From an uncultured Acetobacteraceae bacterium (lineage in GTDB: Bacteria > Pseudomonadota > Alphaproteobacteria > Acetobacterales > Acetobacteraceae): a stretch of DNA of 34,980 nt. Under the pieces are notes generated by a model that searched no databases, was not told where the DNA came from, and was given only the letters and a program-made list of their open reading frames with translations. The position numbers and the translations under genes are program-made. Numbering within the stretch: the stretch's first letter is position 1; each line of letters opens with the position of its first letter. The stretch lies in NCBI GenBank assembly GCA_937858325.1, contig CALMAB010000712.1, forward strand, positions 1-34,980, read 5' to 3'. This document shows positions 32,560 to 34,980 of the stretch, in pieces.

Positions 32560-33085
32560 CGAAGCCGCCAAAGGTTGCGGAGCATACCGTCGTTTGCGAG
32601 CACGGCAACCGCCGGGTAGAACGCCGCCGGCCCCGCGGTGCCGGTTGATCAAGAACTGCCGGGGACCGGTGCCAGGGCGCACCCGAGGGTAAGTGCCACC
32701 GAGCGCGTTGGATTCGCGGGACCGCGCAGACCCGCTGCGCCACGGCAGGTCATGGTGCAGAACGGCGGGCGAGAGCCGACCACCCGGAGAGATGCTGCGG
32801 ACACGGCGACGATGCCGATTGGTCTCCATCCCACGATTTTGGCTGCGGTTGCCGGCAATTGTGAAAGCCGGGATGCGGTGATCGGACGAGCAACGCCGTA
32901 AGCCGCATGACCGAAAGCAGCACGAGCCGGAACACGCGGCCGTAGAACCCGAGGGCACCGATCCCGCTCGCCCGGCCGACAAGAGCATTGTCCAATCTGG
33001 GCAAGGCGTCGTTGACGAGGATGTACACGGGCGCCGCCGTGGATCGGCCTGCATGTGGTTGCTGATGGGTCTCCACCCGACCCAT
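32560..33085 (-). pseudogene. Remnant of a Wzx/MOP-family polysaccharide flippase
   Basis: On the minus strand the frame opening at 33085 reads 'YILVNDALPRLDNALVGRASG' and 'GALGFYGRVFRLVLLSVMRLT' (about 33030-32887). This matches the central block of WzxC-type flippases, where N-x-D-N-x-L-(V/I)-G-R, then A-L-G-x-Y-x-R-A, are conserved. Beyond that the match jumps to the next frame ('RPITASRLSQLP'), and no frame stays open with flippase-like hydrophobicity. No start, N-terminal helices or C-terminal half can be recovered. This indicates frameshifts and decay. Boundaries are approximate. The family assignment rests on one convincing block, so it is moderately sure. Confidence 0.45.
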
Positions 33086-33130
33086 GCCGTTGGGTGGTGC
33101 CCATCGGCAGATGACGGTCGTTCCACTTAG

Positions 33131-33818
33131 CCCTCAGTGGCAGCTCGTTCGTTGCCGTCGAAGCGGGGCAGGGGCACCGCTGCCGCGTCCAGGTGGCCCG
33201 GCTCTCACCCGAAAACGGCCCGGGCAGCCGCAGGCGCGCTTCCCCGCAGCCCGGTCGCGACCCGCTTGCGCACAATGGCGGGCGCGGATGCCCAGGCGAG
33301 GCGCTCAGACGAAGCTGCGAACCGGTTGGCGGGATTGCCAAAGACGCAGACGAGGAGCGCGTCGAACGCGCCCGGCGAAACGATGCCGGCGTTTGACTCT
33401 GGCGTGGTGAACCGGGGCAGCGCCTCGTCGTGCCAGGCGATCAAACGACCATGCCAGACGTCGGCGCAGCCTCGTTCATAAGCGGCCTGACGATGGACGG
33501 GGCTGGTCGGCGTTCGTAGCCGTCGCTGGGTGCGCCGGGCCTCTCGCGAACATGCGGCCATGGCGAAATGCCCGGCAATCTCGGGCACAGCGGTCCGCGT
33601 CAGCCCTTATAAGGCTGAAGCAGTCAACTGCTGCTTATCACAGTATTCGCTTGCTGGGGACATGTTAATTCCACTTGACCTATGATGCTCACTGTCATGC
33701 TTCGTGCGACAATGTTTCCGTTGCTTGAGTTTTGTAGAACACACAAGAATGTGATTGCGAAAAGCCCGTAGAAATAGGAGAGTTGCCTGGTCATCACGGA
33801 AAAGTGAGCATCGCGATC
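33131..33818. other. Gene-free stretch upstream of the second GH26-like gene
   Basis: From 33131 to about 33600 the sequence is GC-rich with short overlapping frames in all directions and no recognisable protein, probably further decayed material from the flippase remnant. From about 33600 to 33810 it turns clearly AT-richer, with an imperfect hairpin (ATAAG..GCAG-TCAA-CTGC..CTTAT, 33609-33637) and stretches such as TTGCTTGAGTTTTG. This part most likely holds the promoter and leader of the gene starting at 33819. No precise -35/-10 pair is convincing. Confidence 0.4.
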
Positions 33819-34980
33819 ATGGCATCCAAGTACGTCGTCGGCGGGTATTTCGGCAACCCGAATGGCAACGATGCGGCGGCGGAAGCTGACTTCGAGAAGC
33901 AGTTCAACAGCTTCGTCACGACCATGGGCGGCGCCCAGCCCGTCACCATGAACGCCTTTGTCGATTTCTCGCACGACCCGAGCACCTGGGCCGGCAATGC
34001 CGGCTGGACCGCCTGGTCGTGGACCCAGTCGCCGGTGGTCAAGACCGGTATCCTGCCGGTGATCGGCATTCCGATGTCCGACAACAATCATTGGGAGGGC
34101 AACGCCGCAGGCTCGACCAACGACGACTTCTTCAAGGGCATCATCAACGGCACCTATGACAGCGCCTACAAGGGCGTCGTGGATGCCTGGGCCAACGCTG
34201 GCTTCAAGACCATGGACCTGCGGCTTGGCTACGAGATGAACGGCACCTTCATGCCGTGGTTCATGGGCAGCGACGCCAGCACGCAGGCCGACTGGGTCAA
34301 GGCGTTCCAGCACCTTTCGACCCTGATGCGCGGCGAGGCCCAGGCCGTGGGCGCCACGGCCAAGATCGAGTGGAACCCCAACAGCCAGGGCTGGAGCAAC
34401 CAGCCGGTCGTCAATTCCTACCCGGGCGACTCCTACGTCGATATCGTGTCCGTCGATACCTACAGCCCGGTGTGGCCCAACGGCCTTTACAACTGGGCCA
34501 AGAACGACGGCAGCTACAACGCCAACGCGACCGAATGGGCGGCGGACCCGGTGAACCGGGCGCACTTCTGGTCCTACCCGGACGCCAACGAGTGGAACCC
34601 CACCGGCACGGGCGCGGGCTTCGGCATGGAGAACGCCATCGCCTTCGCGAAGGCGCACGGCAAGGCGCTGTCGATCTCAGAAACCGGCGCGGGCAACAAC
34701 GGCACGACGACCGGCCCCGTGGATGACCCGGCCTTCCCGCAATGGCTCGCCTCGGAGCTGGACAAGGCGCAGTCGCAGGGCGTGAAGATCGAGCACGTCA
34801 ACATCTGGGACCGGGAGATGGGCGACGGCAACTGGAACTTCGCCCCCGAAGCGAACAAGCCGCTCGAGGCCGCCGCTTGGGGCAAGTATTTCGGCATCAA
34901 CTCGGGCAGTTCCACTCCGCCTGTCCCCCCGTCCAAGGCGACGGACACGCTGGTGCTGCAGCTGTCGGAGGACGCGTGGC
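33819..34980 (+). CDS. GH26-like glycoside hydrolase with carbohydrate-binding domain (partial)
   Basis: Open to the end of the window: 387 codons visible, no stop. ATG 33819 (or GTG 33804, five codons earlier). The protein has no signal peptide; the TIM barrel begins at once ('YVVGGYFGNPNG'). 'MDLRLGYEMNGTFMPWFMG' holds the acid/base Glu 139, 'YVDIVSVDTYSPVW' follows, and 'GKALSISETGAG' the nucleophile Glu 288. After a Ser/Pro linker (about 355-365) comes 'KATDTLVLQLSEDAW', the start of a Ca-dependent xylan-binding-type domain. Proteins of this plan often end in RTX repeats and leave by type I secretion, which would explain the missing signal. It probably acts on the cell's own polysaccharide outside the cell. 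The C-terminus lies beyond the window. Confidence 0.82.
   Translation, partial: MASKYVVGGYFGNPNGNDAAAEADFEKQFNSFVTTMGGAQPVTMNAFVDFSHDPSTWAGNAGWTAWSWTQSPVVKTGILPVIGIPMSDNNHWEGNAAGSTNDDFFKGIINGTYDSAYKGVVDAWANAGFKTMDLRLGYEMNGTFMPWFMGSDASTQADWVKAFQHLSTLMRGEAQAVGATAKIEWNPNSQGWSNQPVVNSYPGDSYVDIVSVDTYSPVWPNGLYNWAKNDGSYNANATEWAADPVNRAHFWSYPDANEWNPTGTGAGFGMENAIAFAKAHGKALSISETGAGNNGTTTGPVDDPAFPQWLASELDKAQSQGVKIEHVNIWDREMGDGNWNFAPEANKPLEAAAWGKYFGINSGSSTPPVPPSKATDTLVLQLSEDAW

Noticed and set aside
33624-34658. A 344-residue minus-strand frame
   Set aside because: It is antisense to the GH26-like gene, which has both catalytic Glu motifs and runs off the window end. The minus frame has no motif.

Overview
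The window is a GC-rich stretch that looks like the chromosome of an alphaproteobacterium. An acetic-acid-bacteria relative (Acetobacteraceae/Rhodospirillales) is my best guess. This rests on the strong G/C third-position bias, the sorbosone-dehydrogenase-like protein, the animal-type haem peroxidase and a gum/acetan-like exopolysaccharide locus. The taxonomic call is inference only. No rRNA, tRNA, CRISPR array or intact insertion sequence was seen.

Left third (1-10.2 kb), metabolic genes. A dipeptide/oligopeptide ABC-transporter ATPase tail is followed by a small two-gene DUF4160/DUF2442 cassette. Next come a family-5 solute-binding protein and an M20 amidohydrolase (probably one peptide or amide uptake-and-hydrolysis unit), facing a convergent alpha/beta hydrolase. 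Then come a secreted CHRD protein, a ROK-type sugar kinase whose sequence blocks are in circularly permuted order, a haem peroxidase, and a divergent sorbosone-dehydrogenase-like lipoprotein. A CRP-like palindrome lies between the last two.

Middle (10.5-14.2 kb), envelope genes. A small lipoprotein and a membrane-anchored GspA/ExeA-like protein without recognisable ATPase residues share a C-terminal motif. They are followed by a convergent lytic transglycosylase, a PIG-L deacetylase and an overlapping small Cys-rich secreted protein. A mostly gene-free stretch (14.2-15.15 kb) carries a dispersed-type inverted repeat.

Right part (15.15 kb to the end), a large exopolysaccharide locus. It encodes a GT2 glycosyltransferase, a GumD/WbaP-type priming glycosyl-phosphotransferase, a short lipoprotein of the Wza/GumB export (OPX) family with a divergent outer-membrane beta-barrel protein, and an intact ExeA-type AAA ATPase. 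It continues with GT4, membrane GT2, a Wzc/GumC-type copolymerase with a ruined kinase site, GT14 and a second GT4. The remaining genes are a GH26-like hydrolase translationally coupled to an acyltransferase, a Wzy-type polymerase, a small membrane protein, the apparent remains of a Wzx flippase, and the start of a second GH26-like hydrolase with a carbohydrate-binding domain and no signal peptide. Together these suggest synthesis, acyl decoration, export and trimming of a Wzx/Wzy-type heteropolysaccharide. The export route appears to use a small OPX protein plus a separate beta-barrel rather than a full-length Wza.
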